DNA from: CAVQRB01 sp963715055
GTDB taxonomy: Bacteria > Pseudomonadota > Alphaproteobacteria > Rhodobacterales > Rhodobacteraceae
DNA length: 64,000 nucleotides
Assembly: GCA_963715055.1 (NCBI GenBank)
Contig: CAVQRB010000018.1
Span: 434,001 to 498,000 of the forward strand
Direction of reading: 5' to 3'
Shown: positions 63,468 through 64,000 of the stretch, in pieces
Layout: every line of letters starts with the position of its first letter
Position numbering within the stretch: position 1 is the first letter of the stretch
Program-made: the position numbers and the translations under genes
The notes under the pieces: generated by a model
Seen by the model: only the letters and a program-made list of their open reading frames with translations
Told to the model about the DNA's origin: nothing
The model's database searches: none

Positions 63468-64000
63468 TCAGACGATGCGTGGCAGAACGTGCAGTTTCGG
63501 TCCCGGCCCCGCCACAAGGTCGCGCGGCATCTCGCCCCGGAAGAAGGCATCGAGATTCTCGATCACCCGAATGCCCATGGCCTCCCGCGTCTCCCGCGTG
63601 GCACTGCCCAGATGCGGCAGCATCACGAGGTTGTCGCATTGCGCCAGCATCGGGTCGATCGCCGGTTCGCGCTCAAAGACGTCGAGCGCCGCCCCGCCGA
63701 TGGTGTCGAACATCAGCGCCTGCGCCAGTGCTGTCTCGTTTACCACCTCACCGCGGGCGGTGTTGATCAGATAGGCGTCGGGCTTCATCAGCGACAGGCG
63801 CACCCCGTTCATCAGATGCCGGTTCTCCGGCCCGCCCGGGCAATGCAGCGATACGAAATCACACTGCGGCAGCAGCGCATCAAGGCTCTCGGCCTGCCGG
63901 GCGCCAAAGCGCGCCAGCACCTCTTCGGGCACCCGCGAGCGGTTATGCACCACGATCTCCATGCCGAATCCGAAATGCGCCCGGCGCGCCATTTCCTGTC
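63468..64000 (-). CDS. D-2-hydroxyacid dehydrogenase (NAD(P)-binding), 3' part
   Basis: The C-terminal 177 or so codons of a gene that enters from beyond 64000. Visible are the end of the Rossmann domain (HFGFGMEIVVHNRSRV), VSLHCPGGPENRHLMNG, the catalytic Arg in INTARGEVVNETALAQAL, the Glu/His acid base region ALDVFEREPAIDPM and LPHLGSATRETREAMG with the catalytic His. It belongs to the glyoxylate/hydroxypyruvate reductase or phosphoglycerate-dehydrogenase-like group; a glyoxylate reductase would suit C1 metabolism, for example in serine-cycle related steps, but this is inference. Upstream codons are in frame to the window edge. Confidence 0.9.
   Translation of the reverse strand, partial: QEMARRAHFGFGMEIVVHNRSRVPEEVLARFGARQAESLDALLPQCDFVSLHCPGGPENRHLMNGVRLSLMKPDAYLINTARGEVVNETALAQALMFDTIGGAALDVFEREPAIDPMLAQCDNLVMLPHLGSATRETREAMGIRVIENLDAFFRGEMPRDLVAGPGPKLHVLPRIV

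Overview
The window reads as chromosomal DNA of a Rhodobacteraceae-type alphaproteobacterium (Roseobacter/Paracoccus/Rhodobacter relatives). Grounds: high GC, genes packed with ATGA/GTGA start-stop overlaps, the alphaproteobacterial flagellin regulators FlaF and FlbT, an SltF-like flagellar lytic transglycosylase, a dapE-rnr housekeeping block, and a methylotrophy island of the kind known from Paracoccus and Rhodobacter. I see no rRNA, tRNA or CRISPR array.

Layout. (1) 1-6975: housekeeping genes: dapE, a DUF2064 transferase, rnr, a GST-like protein, an MltB-type lytic transglycosylase and an LprI-like protein. (2) 6972-20363: a polyamine-type uptake and catabolism region. A minus-strand ABC system (two permeases, one frameshifted; DUF1330; binding protein; ATPase) lies beside a class III aminotransferase and a GntR/FCD regulator. 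These face a plus-strand potFGHI-type operon that ends in an FAD amine oxidase of the PuuB type. (3) 20365-33007: flagellar genes flgD, fliK, rod-binding flgJ, flgN-like, flagellin, flaF, flbT, sltF-like, flhA, fliR, flhB and a FliJ-like gene, interrupted at 25.9-27.8 kb by two dead IS3-family remnants joined tail to tail. (4) 33008-33861: no recognisable gene.

(5) 33862-63461: one large C1/quinoprotein island. It opens with an exported protein of unknown function and a translationally coupled MoxR-DUF58-DUF4381-VWA-VWA-TPR-BatD operon. Then come a LuxR response regulator, a FIST-domain sensor and a hybrid histidine kinase (FlhR/FlhS-like), two small exported proteins, a SoxYZ-like carrier and a quinoprotein-relay metallohydrolase. 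Next are glutathione-dependent formaldehyde dehydrogenase (frameshifted as written), fghA, a cytochrome c, xoxF, xoxG, xoxJ and a PQQ-associated Cys-motif protein. A second SoxYZ-like carrier, a beta-propeller, an MxaD-like SRPBCC protein and a DUF3280 protein run on the minus strand. A LutA-like PQQ-associated binding protein, a second beta-propeller, two small exported proteins and an SsuABC/NrtT-type ABC transporter run on the plus strand. The dehydrogenase has the Asp-Tyr-Asp signature of lanthanide-dependent XoxF; no mxaF/mxaI is present in the window. The inferred scheme is periplasmic alcohol oxidation by XoxF with electrons to XoxG, formaldehyde cleared in the cytoplasm by the glutathione pathway, and control by the FIST/kinase/LuxR system. 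(6) 63468-64000: the 3' part of a D-2-hydroxyacid dehydrogenase that runs off the window.

The most interesting proposals are: a MoxR/VWA metallation-like operon linked to a XoxF and not to MxaF; a small very acidic exported protein and an extra ABC transporter in the XoxF locus; a shared inverted-repeat motif upstream of the response regulator and formaldehyde dehydrogenase genes; perfect hairpins on both sides of xoxF; and two single-base frameshifts in otherwise conserved genes, which may be sequence errors.
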